A DNA stretch of 64,000 nucleotides from positions 60,207 through 124,206 of the forward strand of contig CAIRGJ010000063.1 in the NCBI GenBank assembly GCA_903878085.1, read 5' to 3'. Below are positions 21,056 to 29,253 of this stretch, piece by piece. The stretch is from an uncultured Hyphomicrobiales bacterium (lineage in GTDB: Bacteria; Pseudomonadota; Alphaproteobacteria; Rhizobiales; Xanthobacteraceae). The stretch's first letter is position 1, and the number at the start of each line of letters is the position of its first letter. Made by a program: the position numbers and the translations under genes. The notes under the pieces are model-generated. The model ran no database searches, was not told the DNA's origin, and saw nothing but the letters and a program-made list of their open reading frames with translations.

Positions 21056-21334
21056 TCAGTGATAATCGACCAGGTCGACGTCGAAGACATGACCGTCTTC
21101 GAAACGAAAAACGATGCGCCAATTTCCGGACACCGATACACTCCAGAAATCTCTCAAGTTCCCGGTCAGCGGGTGCAGCCGCAAGCCCGGAAAATCCATG
21201 TCGCGCGGCATTCGCGCCATGTTCAGATAACCAAGAATACGAGCGATCCTGGTGCGATGGGCGGCATGGACGCGCGAGGCATCGCCGCGTTCATGCAGCA
21301 GTCTCAGTCCGCGGTGCCGGAAACTGCGGATCAT
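21056..21334 (-). CDS. higB: HigB-type mRNA interferase toxin (92 aa)
   Basis: The sequence begins MIRSFRHRGLRLLHERGDAS and ends GNWRIVFRFEDGHVFDVDLV, as in RelE/HigB toxins that cut mRNA at the ribosome. The central PGLRLHPLTGNLRDFWSVSV is also typical. It is the first gene of the operon, 41 bases downstream of the carA stop. Promoter and operator should therefore lie in or near the carA 3' end, or the operon is read from carA. Confidence 0.93.
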   Translation of the reverse strand: MIRSFRHRGLRLLHERGDASRVHAAHRTRIARILGYLNMARMPRDMDFPGLRLHPLTGNLRDFWSVSVSGNWRIVFRFEDGHVFDVDLVDYH

Positions 21335-21375
21335 GCCGTAGAATAGGCTGTAACCCGATGGGTGTCAACGCGTGG

Positions 21376-22602
21376 CTACGCCGTCTTGCCCTTCGCCTTG
21401 CGCATCGCGTCGACAAAGCGCGTGAACAGATAATGGCTGTCGCGCGGGCCGGGCGAGGCTTCGGGGTGGTACTGCACCGAGAACACCGGCCTGTCTTTGA
21501 GCGCGATGCCGCAGTTCGAGCCGTCGAACAGCGACACATGGGTCTGCTCGACGTTCTTCGGCAGGCTGTCTTTGTCGACCGCGAAGCCGTGGTTCATCGA
21601 GGTGATCTCGACCTTGCCGGTGGTCAGATCCTTGACCGGATGATTGGCGCCGTGGTGGCCCTGATGCATCTTCATGGTCTTGCCGCCGAGCGCGATGCCG
21701 AGCATCTGATGGCCGAGGCAAATGCCGAAAGTCGGCGTGCCGGTCGCGATCAGCGTCTTGATCACCGGCACGGCATATTCGCCGGTCGCCGCCGGATCGC
21801 CCGGGCCGTTCGACAGAAACACGCCGTCGGGCTTGAGCGCCATGATGTCATCCGACGAGGTCGTGGCTGGCACGACCGTCACCTTGCAGCCGGCGCCCGC
21901 CAGCAATCGCAAAATGTTGCGCTTGATGCCGTAGTCGACCGCGACGACGTGGAATTCCGGATTGTCCTGGCGGCCGTGACCCTTGCCCCAGACCCACTCG
22001 GTCTCGTCCCAGGAAAAGCGCTGCCCGGTCGTCACCTGCGGCACGAGGTCCATGCCGACGAGACCCGGCCAGTCGCGCGCCTGCTTCTTCAGTGCCTCGA
22101 TGTCGAACTTGCCCGCAGCATCGTGCGCGATCACGGCGTTGGGCATGCCCTTCTCGCGGATCAGCACGGTCAAAGCGCGGGTGTCGATACCGGCGAGCCC
22201 GATGATGCCGCGCGCCTTCAGCCAGTCGTTGAGGTCCTTGGTGGCGCGGTAGTTCGACGGCGAGGTGATGGCGGAATGCAAAATGACGCCGCAGGCCCCG
22301 GGCCGCGCCGCCATGTTCACGCTCTCGATGTCTTCCTCGTTGGTGCCGACATTGCCGATGTGCGGGAAGGTGAAGGTGATGATCTGCCCGGCGTAAGACG
22401 GGTCGGTGAGGATTTCCTCATAACCGGTCATCGCCGTGTTGAAGCAGACTTCGGCGACCGCGGTGCCGGTGGCGCCCAGGCCGAAGCCCTCCAGCACGGT
22501 GCCGTCCGCCAATACCAGAAGGGCCGTCGGCTTGGGCTCGTGCCATGAGCCTACGGAAGCGTCCGGAGAAGTTCCGGCGGAAGGCGCTTTGGTCTGGGTC
22601 AT
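21376..22602 (-). CDS. carA: Carbamoyl-phosphate synthase small subunit (408 aa)
   Basis: CarA is the glutamine amidotransferase that supplies ammonia to CarB. The N-terminal domain contains [20 protein letters not shown] and [15 protein letters not shown]. The class I glutaminase domain contains [20 protein letters not shown] with the catalytic Cys, and the His/Glu pair is in [13 protein letters not shown]. It is divergent from yqeY. higB lies only 41 bases past its stop. Confidence 0.97.
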   Translation of the reverse strand: MTQTKAPSAGTSPDASVGSWHEPKPTALLVLADGTVLEGFGLGATGTAVAEVCFNTAMTGYEEILTDPSYAGQIITFTFPHIGNVGTNEEDIESVNMAARPGACGVILHSAITSPSNYRATKDLNDWLKARGIIGLAGIDTRALTVLIREKGMPNAVIAHDAAGKFDIEALKKQARDWPGLVGMDLVPQVTTGQRFSWDETEWVWGKGHGRQDNPEFHVVAVDYGIKRNILRLLAGAGCKVTVVPATTSSDDIMALKPDGVFLSNGPGDPAATGEYAVPVIKTLIATGTPTFGICLGHQMLGIALGGKTMKMHQGHHGANHPVKDLTTGKVEITSMNHGFAVDKDSLPKNVEQTHVSLFDGSNCGIALKDRPVFSVQYHPEASPGPRDSHYLFTRFVDAMRKAKGKTA

Positions 22603-22682
22603 GGCCTCTTAGTTGCGTATTATAGGATCAGAGGCAAGGGGCCGCCGGGTGCCGCCCCCAGACCAATAAAAGGGGACTGCCG

Positions 22683-23135
22683 GTGCTGCGCGACGACATG
22701 AATAATGCCTTGAAAGAGGCGATGAAGGCCAAGAACGAGCGCACGGTGTCGACGCTCCGCATGGTCAATTCCACCCTGAAAAACGCCGACATCGAGGCCC
22801 GCGGCTCCGGCAAGCCGCTGCTCGGCGAGGCCGAGGTGCTGGCGATCCTGCAGAAGATGATCAAGCAGCGCCAGGAATCGGTCGAGATGTACAAGAAGGG
22901 CGCGCGCCCCGATCTGGTGAAGCAGGAAGAGGAAGAGATCGCCATCATCTCCGCCTATCTGCCGAAGCAGATGTCGGACGCCGAGATGGCCGCCGCGATC
23001 GATGCGGCGGTGGCCGAGACCGGCGCCGCCGGCATGAAGGATATGGGCAAGGTGATCGGCGTCTTGCGCGCCAGATACGCCGGGCAGATGGATTTCGGCA
23101 AAGCCAGCGGGCTGGTGAAGGCGAAGCTGCAGTAG
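22683..23135 (+). CDS. GatB/YqeY domain protein (150 aa)
   Basis: The protein matches the stand-alone YqeY family, homologous to the C-terminal tRNA-contacting domain of GatB. Visible elements are ALKEAMKAKNERTVSTLRMVNS, KQRQESVEMYKKGARPDLVK, EEEIAIISAYLPKQMS and GAAGMKDMGKVIGVLRARYA. The start is GTG at 22683 after AAAAGGGG. Its precise role is unknown, though some relatives are proposed to affect tRNA amidation. It commonly sits between carA and dnaG in this group; here about 6 kb of other genes has been placed before dnaG. Confidence 0.88.
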   Translation: MLRDDMNNALKEAMKAKNERTVSTLRMVNSTLKNADIEARGSGKPLLGEAEVLAILQKMIKQRQESVEMYKKGARPDLVKQEEEEIAIISAYLPKQMSDAEMAAAIDAAVAETGAAGMKDMGKVIGVLRARYAGQMDFGKASGLVKAKLQ

Positions 23136-23139
23136 TTCT

Positions 23140-23343
23140 TTTCCCCTCCCCCGCGAGCCCTTGCGAGCGCGGGGAGGGGCATAGGCGGCCTTCGGCCGCC
23201 GTTCTTCCTAATAAGAACGCCGATGCGATGCATCGGCTTTGGGTGGGGGAGAATTTTGGCGCATGAAGCGAAGCGCCCCCACCCCGATAAGCATCGCTGA
23301 CGCGATGCTTATCGACCCTCCCCACGCTTCGCGGGGGAGGGGA
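23140..23343. repeat. Cluster of palindromic interspersed repeats
   Basis: Successive hairpins are seen: CCCCTCCCC with GGGGAGGGG (23147-23179), GGCGGCC-TTC-GGCCGCC (23184-23200), GATAAGCATCG with CGATGCTTATC (23287-23311), and CCTCCCC with GGGGGAGGGG (23314-23342). This is the CCCTCCCC-type element common in Hyphomicrobiales. The left copy probably ends the yqeY transcript, and the right copy encodes the tail of the next gene. Confidence 0.7.
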
Positions 23344-24118
23344 AAGCATCCGCCGCCTTCGGCAACGTCTCCGCCAGCCGCTCCGCCCAATATTTCTGTC
23401 CGGCTTCGTCGGCGATCAAATCCTGACGAATTTCAATGGCGACGTGTTCGAGCCCGCGCTTCTCGCCATGCACCGGGATGGTGTAATCGGTGTCGTCGTC
23501 GACCGAGTAGGGCTCGTTGTCGCCGACCGTGAGATCGCCGGGCGCTGCCAAGAGATCGCGCAGCGCATGCGCCAGCGTGCTGTTGCGGTTGTAGAGCACG
23601 CCGGCCTGCCACGGCCGCGCGACGCCGCCATAGACCGGCGTGAAGCTGTGCAGCGAAATCAGAAACGTCTGCCGATCTTTTCGCGCATCGAGATGGCGTT
23701 CGATCGCCTGATGATAGGGATCGAAGATTTCGCGCCGGCGCGCCTCGGCATCTTGTGCCGACACATTCTGATTGCCCGCAATGGCCGTGCCTTCGCTCAA
23801 GGTCGCAATCGACGTCGGGCTGCCCGGCGGCCGGTTGCAGTCGATCACCAGCCGCGAATAAATCTGCATGATGAGATGCGCGTCGAGCAGTTCGCTGAGG
23901 CGGCGGCCGACGCCTTCGATGCCGATGTCCCAGGCGATGTGGCGGGCGAGGTCTGCCTCTGCCAGGCCGAGACTATGCAGCGCGCGCGGAATGCGCCGTC
24001 CGGCGTGATCGCAGACCAGCAGGAACTGCGAGCCGCCTTCGGCGTTGTATTCCGCAACCGGCGGCAGTTCGTCGGGCGCCAGAAGTATCCGCTGCATGAT
24101 TGCCTTTTCAGACGCCAT
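23309..24118 (-). CDS. N-formylglutamate amidohydrolase family protein (269 aa)
   Basis: Family text includes SQFLLVCDHAGRRIPRALHS, DIGIEGVGRRLSELLDAHLI, SRLVIDCNRPPGSPTSI and HSFTPVYGGVARPWQAGVLY, with conserved His and Asp residues for metal binding. The hutG-like enzymes release formate from N-formylglutamate; this broad subgroup is often found outside hut operons, and no hut genes are nearby. The last about 11 residues (FPSPAKRGEGR) come from the interspersed repeat. The original C-terminus was therefore replaced or extended. Confidence 0.8.
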   Translation of the reverse strand: MASEKAIMQRILLAPDELPPVAEYNAEGGSQFLLVCDHAGRRIPRALHSLGLAEADLARHIAWDIGIEGVGRRLSELLDAHLIMQIYSRLVIDCNRPPGSPTSIATLSEGTAIAGNQNVSAQDAEARRREIFDPYHQAIERHLDARKDRQTFLISLHSFTPVYGGVARPWQAGVLYNRNSTLAHALRDLLAAPGDLTVGDNEPYSVDDDTDYTIPVHGEKRGLEHVAIEIRQDLIADEAGQKYWAERLAETLPKAADAFPSPAKRGEGR

Positions 24119-24187
24119 TCGTTGCCCAGGATTTCAACAACCGCCGCGCCGATTTCAGCATAGGCTATCGGTCAAGGAGCAGCCGCG

Positions 24188-25000
24188 ATGCTGATCGATA
24201 TCGGTTACGACATCACTTACACCGCGCCGCAGCCGACGCCTATGGTGGTGATGCTCAGCGTGCATCCGTCGCGGGTCGCCGATCTGGTCGCGCCGGAAAA
24301 CATCACGACCCATCCGCCGGCGCCGATCCATTATTATCACGACAGTTTCGGCAATTTCTGCGGCCGGCTGGTGCTGCCGCAGGGCGGCGTCACCTTGAGC
24401 AACCGCGCCACGGTGCGCGACAGCGGACTGCCCGATCCGGTGATGCCCGATGCCCAGCAAATCCCGGTCGAGAATTTGCCGGACGAGGTCATTTTGTTTC
24501 TGCTGCCGAGCCGCTATTGCGAGATCGACCGCATGGTCGATCTGGCCTGGTCGCTGTTCGGCAATACGCCGATGGGCTGGGGCCGCGTCCAGGCGATCTG
24601 CGACTACGTCCATAACCACGTCACCTTCGGCTATCAGTTCGCCGCGCCGACCAAGAGCGCGCACGACGTGCACACCGAGCGCCGCGGCGTGTGCCGCGAC
24701 TTCGCGCATCTGGCGGTGACCTTGTGCCGCTGCATGAATATTCCGGCGCGCTATTGCACCGGCTATCTCGGCGACATCGGCGTGCCGCCGGACGACGCGC
24801 CGATGGATTTCAGCGCTTGGTTCGAGGTCTACCTGTCCGGCCAGTGGTACACTTTCGATGCGCGGCACAACCACCCGCGCATCGGCCGCATCCTGATGGG
24901 CCGCGGCCGCGACGCCGCCGACGTGCCGCTATCCACCAGTTTCGGCCGCACCGAGTTGGCCATGTTCAAGGTCTATACCGACGAGGTCGCGGGCGCCTGA
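24188..25000 (+). CDS. Transglutaminase-like protein (270 aa)
   Basis: An N-terminal beta-rich domain (residues 1-90) precedes a transglutaminase-like core. The catalytic Cys is in ERRGVCRDFAHLAVTLCRC, and His and Asp are in WYTFDARHNHPRIGRI. Family members are cysteine peptidases or amidases of largely unknown substrate. There is no signal peptide, so it is probably cytoplasmic. An AAGGAG site precedes the ATG. It is divergent from the amidohydrolase gene with a 69-bp spacer, which suggests shared regulation. Confidence 0.85.
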   Translation: MLIDIGYDITYTAPQPTPMVVMLSVHPSRVADLVAPENITTHPPAPIHYYHDSFGNFCGRLVLPQGGVTLSNRATVRDSGLPDPVMPDAQQIPVENLPDEVILFLLPSRYCEIDRMVDLAWSLFGNTPMGWGRVQAICDYVHNHVTFGYQFAAPTKSAHDVHTERRGVCRDFAHLAVTLCRCMNIPARYCTGYLGDIGVPPDDAPMDFSAWFEVYLSGQWYTFDARHNHPRIGRILMGRGRDAADVPLSTSFGRTELAMFKVYTDEVAGA

Positions 25001-25089
25001 CGTTCGCCCGATGACGGCGCCGATTTGTTTCGCTACAGTTGCCGGCGAGAGCCCCCGCAGACCGGGCCATCGACACCAGGGAGCGCGCC

Positions 25090-26058
25090 GTGAGATTTGT
25101 CTACTCGTTCGCCGTCATGTTGGCCTTGCTGGCGGGACAGACCGGCCTGGTACGCGCCGACGATTATCCGAGCCGCCCGATCCACGTCTTCACGACGTCG
25201 AGCGCCGGCGGCATTAGCGACATCTTCATGCGCGTGCTGGGCGAGGCGATGCGCGAGCGGCTCGGCCAGCCGCTGATCATCGAGAACCGCCCCGGCGGCG
25301 CCGGCAACATCGCCGCGCGCGCCTGCCAGGATGCTGTGCCCGACGGCTACACCATCTGCATCATCAACGCCGATCCGCTGATCTATAACCAGTTCCTGTT
25401 CAAGAAGATCTCGTTCGATCCCGAGCATGGGCTGAGCCCCATCGTCAATTTGTTCCATCTGATCCAGGTGCTGGTGATCAATTCCGATCTGGGCGCCAAG
25501 ACCGTCGACGAACTGATCGCGGTGTCGAAGGCCAAGCCCGGCACGCTCAATTATCTCACCGCCTCGGTGCCGCTCGCGGTCTACATGGACAGCCTCAAGG
25601 GCGACAAAGGCGCAGACTGGGTGCGCGTGCCGTTCAAGGGCGGCGGCGAGGCCACCAACGCCATTCTCGGCGGCTCGACGCCGATCGGCCTGATCGGGCT
25701 CGGCAATGTCATGGCGCAGATCACCGCCGGCAAGATGACGGCGCTGGCGCTCACCAACAACATCCGCACGCCGCTGTTGCCGAACGTGCCGACCTTCGCC
25801 GACCTCGGCTACAAAGGCGCGCCGTCGCAGACCTGGTACGGGCTGTTCGCGCCGGCCGGCACCCCGAAGGCGATCATCGACAGGCTCAACGCCGAAGTGA
25901 TGCGCGTGGTGAAGGACCAGGCGTTCCAGGACAAATACATCATCAGCCGCGGCCAGGTGCCGGCCATCAACACGCCGGAGGAATTCGCCAAGGAAATCCT
26001 GGAAGACCGCGTCGCCGCCAAGGACGTGGTCAAGGAAAGCGGCCTGGAACCGCAGTAG
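25090..26058 (+). CDS. TTT-type (Bug) substrate-binding protein (322 aa)
   Basis: A signal peptide (FVYSFAVMLALLAGQTGLVRA) is followed by the Bug core: DDYPSRPIHVFTTSSAGGIS, GQPLIIENRPGGAGNIAAR and PDGYTICIIN. I place the start at GTG 25090, with AGGGAG at 25078-25083, because the upstream TTG at 25039 would put a non-hydrophobic tail before the signal peptide. No transporter membrane genes are nearby. It follows the transglutaminase gene by 89 bp on the same strand. Ligand unknown. Confidence 0.87.
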   Translation: MRFVYSFAVMLALLAGQTGLVRADDYPSRPIHVFTTSSAGGISDIFMRVLGEAMRERLGQPLIIENRPGGAGNIAARACQDAVPDGYTICIINADPLIYNQFLFKKISFDPEHGLSPIVNLFHLIQVLVINSDLGAKTVDELIAVSKAKPGTLNYLTASVPLAVYMDSLKGDKGADWVRVPFKGGGEATNAILGGSTPIGLIGLGNVMAQITAGKMTALALTNNIRTPLLPNVPTFADLGYKGAPSQTWYGLFAPAGTPKAIIDRLNAEVMRVVKDQAFQDKYIISRGQVPAINTPEEFAKEILEDRVAAKDVVKESGLEPQ

Positions 26059-26244
26059 CGGGGCGGCTCACCTTTCGCATCCGATGCGCCCGGTCGCCCT
26101 GGGTTGTAGGTTATCAACATGTTTCCACAGGTTGTTAACACGCATATCTGTATATCTGTGATGCCTGCAACATAAGGTTGTTATTGCCCGCGCCGCCGCC
26201 GCGTAATGCCCCGGGGAAGCTAGGTTGGCATCGGGGTGGGGCAG

Positions 26245-27576
26245 ATGCGTTTTGCGGCGACGCTGGTTGTGTGTGTTGGTCTGTCTTTGACGGCCGCGGG
26301 GTGCGATCCGCAGACTGACCGGCAATACATGCGCGAAGGGGTCGGCGTCGATCTTAATTCCTCAAAGCTGCCGCAAGCCACCGACCGGCAAGAGCAATAC
26401 ATTGACTATATCTGCCAGCAAGCTGGCTATTCCTATTCTGACGCGATCGGGCGCACTTCTTCCTGCATCGACAAAAGCGGCTGGACGGCTTTTGTGCAGG
26501 CGGGCATGAACGACATCGACCAGCGCTGCGACGCCTATCTGTCCTGGCTAGACGCCAAGCGCCGCGACCGTGAGCCTGTGCTCAGGCAACTCGCTGCGGT
26601 GAGCGGGGCGACGCACTCGATCATGACCGTTTCGGGCGCGGGCACGGATTCCCTCGACATTGTCAGCACCGCGTTAAGCCTCGCCGCCGCAAGCTACGCC
26701 AATTGGAATTCCCGGTTGCTACTTGAGGTCGATCAGTCGACCGTGATGACGCTCGTCTATTCGCGGCAGGTCGACTTCCGCAATGCGATCGCCAAGGAGT
26801 TTGTTCCCGACCGTCCGCGAGCGATTTACCTGTTGCGCAACTACGTGCGCATCTGTCTGCCGATCACCATCGAAACCGACATCAACACCAGCATCACACT
26901 AGTGCAGCGGGGTAATCCGGCCGATGTGAAGAAAAATCCGGTGGCCAAGACGGCCGGAACCGTGCCGATTGAACTCAATGTCACCACGCCGATACCGCCC
27001 TCCAAGCAACTGGCAAACATACTTCATCCCGCGCAAGACTCAGTCGAGGACACCCTTCCATTCCCTATCGGAAAAGCCATTCAAAAGGCTCTATGCGTGA
27101 AGAAGCCAAATGGAGACTTTGGCAATACAGGATCGGAGACGAGGTCAAATCTCCGGGATTTTAAGGCTGGTCTGCTTTTACAGAAATCGGACGAGCTAAA
27201 GGGCTTGATTGAGAACGCTTCCGACCGCGCGGATGTAATAAAAGCGACGGAACTGTTCCCGTCATGTCATGCAGCGGGCTTTGTAACAGCTTACGAAGTT
27301 GGCGCATTCACAAGACATACTGCGCCGGGAATTCGGAAGATGCTCATCACAGGACTCAAAGCTGTAGTCGAGGATGCCGCCACCGCCCCGGCCGATAAGA
27401 CCAAAACCGAAGCGTTGAAGGCTAAGCTGGAAGCTTTGAATCAGCCAAAAATTCAGGTGATGAATCTCGACGTCAGCGACGCTATTCGAATCCTCAGCAA
27501 ACGCTACGGATTGGCGGAGGCGTCGCGGATCGACTTTGCCTTCCTACAGCAGCTCGAACTGAAAACTGCGAAGTAG
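26245..27576 (+). CDS. Large lipoprotein of unknown function (443 aa)
   Basis: A signal peptide with lipobox LTAAGC makes Cys20 (from ATG 26245) the likely lipid anchor. GTG 26236 is an alternative start. The mature part holds Cys-rich segments (YIDYICQQAGYS, SSCIDKSGW, DIDQRCDAYLSWLDAKRRD) and a Gly/Ser/Ala-rich stretch (SIMTVSGAGTDSLDIVSTAL) that could insert in or lie on a membrane. I do not recognise a domain. Base composition falls towards the 3' end, unlike the neighbours, which suggests transfer. It ends 23 bases before the SH3/hydrolase gene, so the two are probably one operon. Confidence 0.75.
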   Translation: MRFAATLVVCVGLSLTAAGCDPQTDRQYMREGVGVDLNSSKLPQATDRQEQYIDYICQQAGYSYSDAIGRTSSCIDKSGWTAFVQAGMNDIDQRCDAYLSWLDAKRRDREPVLRQLAAVSGATHSIMTVSGAGTDSLDIVSTALSLAAASYANWNSRLLLEVDQSTVMTLVYSRQVDFRNAIAKEFVPDRPRAIYLLRNYVRICLPITIETDINTSITLVQRGNPADVKKNPVAKTAGTVPIELNVTTPIPPSKQLANILHPAQDSVEDTLPFPIGKAIQKALCVKKPNGDFGNTGSETRSNLRDFKAGLLLQKSDELKGLIENASDRADVIKATELFPSCHAAGFVTAYEVGAFTRHTAPGIRKMLITGLKAVVEDAATAPADKTKTEALKAKLEALNQPKIQVMNLDVSDAIRILSKRYGLAEASRIDFAFLQQLELKTAK

Positions 27577-27599
27577 TCATTCGATTTCAGGAGATCGAA

Positions 27600-29102
27600 A
27601 TGTATAGACCCTTAGAAAATTTTCGCATGCGGACCACCGCTGCCGATGAGCCAGCCTCCGATAAAGTCATTCGCATTACTCAAGATGTCGACATCCTTGA
27701 GGATGTTGGTGGCGGATGGGTAAAGGTCAGAGCGTATGATCACAATCAAGTCATCGACGGATTTGCGCGTCGAGAATGGCTTGAATTGATCGATGATACG
27801 AAAATCGACAAGGTAAAATTTATCCAAGCATGATTTTTTGGTGCTTGGGATTTCAAAACGAATGCCCCGTATTTAATTGCGGTGGCGGAGATCGAGTCCG
27901 GCACAAAAAATATCGCGTCGGAAAGCTCGTCCGCCTTTGGGCCATTTCAGATCATGCCGAACACATGGACTCAATATAAGAGCCATCCGCGAATCGGCCT
28001 CTCCGATGGGGACCGCTATGACCCGTATCGGCAGCCGGTCGTGGCCGCGAAGATCGAATCGGACGCCACTGAAGCGTTGCGCGCCACGCTGCCCGGCAAC
28101 GTCAACCCAACGCCACCTGAATTATACCTTGCGCACGTATTCGGCGTTGACGCCGCAAAGATAATTCTACAGCCGCTCGTTCGTATTCTTCCGATCGATC
28201 AAGCCTTGCTGAGGGCCTATGCGAACGACGCCAATCCGCAAGAAAAGGCGACCAAGGCAATCGCTGCCAAAAAGGATATTTTAACATCGGGCGGTCAGCC
28301 TCTGATCGTTGATACGATCCTCACCAATGTCGGCACTAAACTGAAGGAGGCTCTCGCCGCTTCCGTGCCGCCGGATATTGCGAAAGCGATCGACGATCCT
28401 CTGTCATCTCAGGTGGCTGTGGCGATGGCGGTGTCGGGAAACACCCGCTATTGGATCGTCAACCTATCCGGTGACGAGGAGGGCGGTCAGGTTCTCGTCA
28501 AACAGAGCGGAGACGCGGACCCTATCGTCATCACGTCCGACACGGTTCTCCTCCCGGTACCTGCGGGATTAGTGCCCGCAGATGTCGCGGAACAGCTTAA
28601 CAAATCGAGTGAAGGTGGCGCTGTGCCCGGCGGGCCCGCTGGCCCGCCGCTTCCGGCGGGCTCAGATCCAGGACCGCTCATTCTCGCAACCGCACAGGCG
28701 CAGCTTGGAAAGTTGAAAACGGGCAACGTCCCAAATACGCAGAATGGAAATCTGGCTTGTGCTTGGGCGGTAAACGAAATTGCGCGGCTTGCCATTGGCA
28801 AGTCTATCGGGGGCGACCTCAGCACGGATGGGATGTTTAAAGCACTTCAGGCGCATCGCGAGATTCAGGAGGCCCAGTTATCTGGCGGCTGTATTGTTAT
28901 TTCTCCGAGAGTGGGCGACCGTCCCGGGCATGTTGGGATTGTTGGCAACATTATGCCGAACCTGGGCGATACAAAAGTGTATTCGAACTGTTCCAGCCAA
29001 AGGGTATTCTGCGACAAATACACCATCGCGAGTTGGAAGAGCTATTTCGGCGGGCGGGGTCTTTCCGTGCACTTTTTTAAGTTGCTCTCACCTCCCCTGT
29101 GA
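27600..29102 (+). pseudogene. SH3 / SLT lysozyme-like / CHAP-NlpC-like peptidoglycan hydrolase, interrupted by in-frame TGA
   Basis: Two open stretches, 27600-27830 and 27834-29102, lie in the same frame and are separated only by TGA at 27831-27833. Part one (77 aa, ATG after AGGAG) is SH3-like. Part two reads on without a start codon as FFGAWDFKTNAPYLIAVAEI, then ESG, SSSAFGPFQIMPNTW. That is a lytic-transglycosylase core whose catalytic Glu lies in AEIESG, and the GTG at 27882 would cut into it. After a Pro/Gly linker, the C-terminus (NLACAWAVNEIARL, DRPGHVGIVGNI, YSNCSS) looks like a CHAP or NlpC cysteine hydrolase. Either a nonsense mutation or stop read-through explains this. No signal peptide is visible. 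Confidence 0.65.
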
Positions 29103-29253
29103 ATAACGAGCAAAACGCGTCAGATTCCAGCCCAAACCTCGGCTTGGCGGCTACGCCCTAAAAACCCTCCCTTCGGCGGCCTATGATGGCCGGGCCGAAT
29201 CGGTAGAACCTGTCAGCCACCCCAAACGCCGCGCCAAACGCGGCGGGAAAATC

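Noticed and set aside
26100..26150. TTATCAACA, TTTCCACAG and GTTGTTAAC as DnaA boxes of an origin
   Set aside because: Each is off the consensus and there is no AT-rich unwinding region or origin gene nearby.
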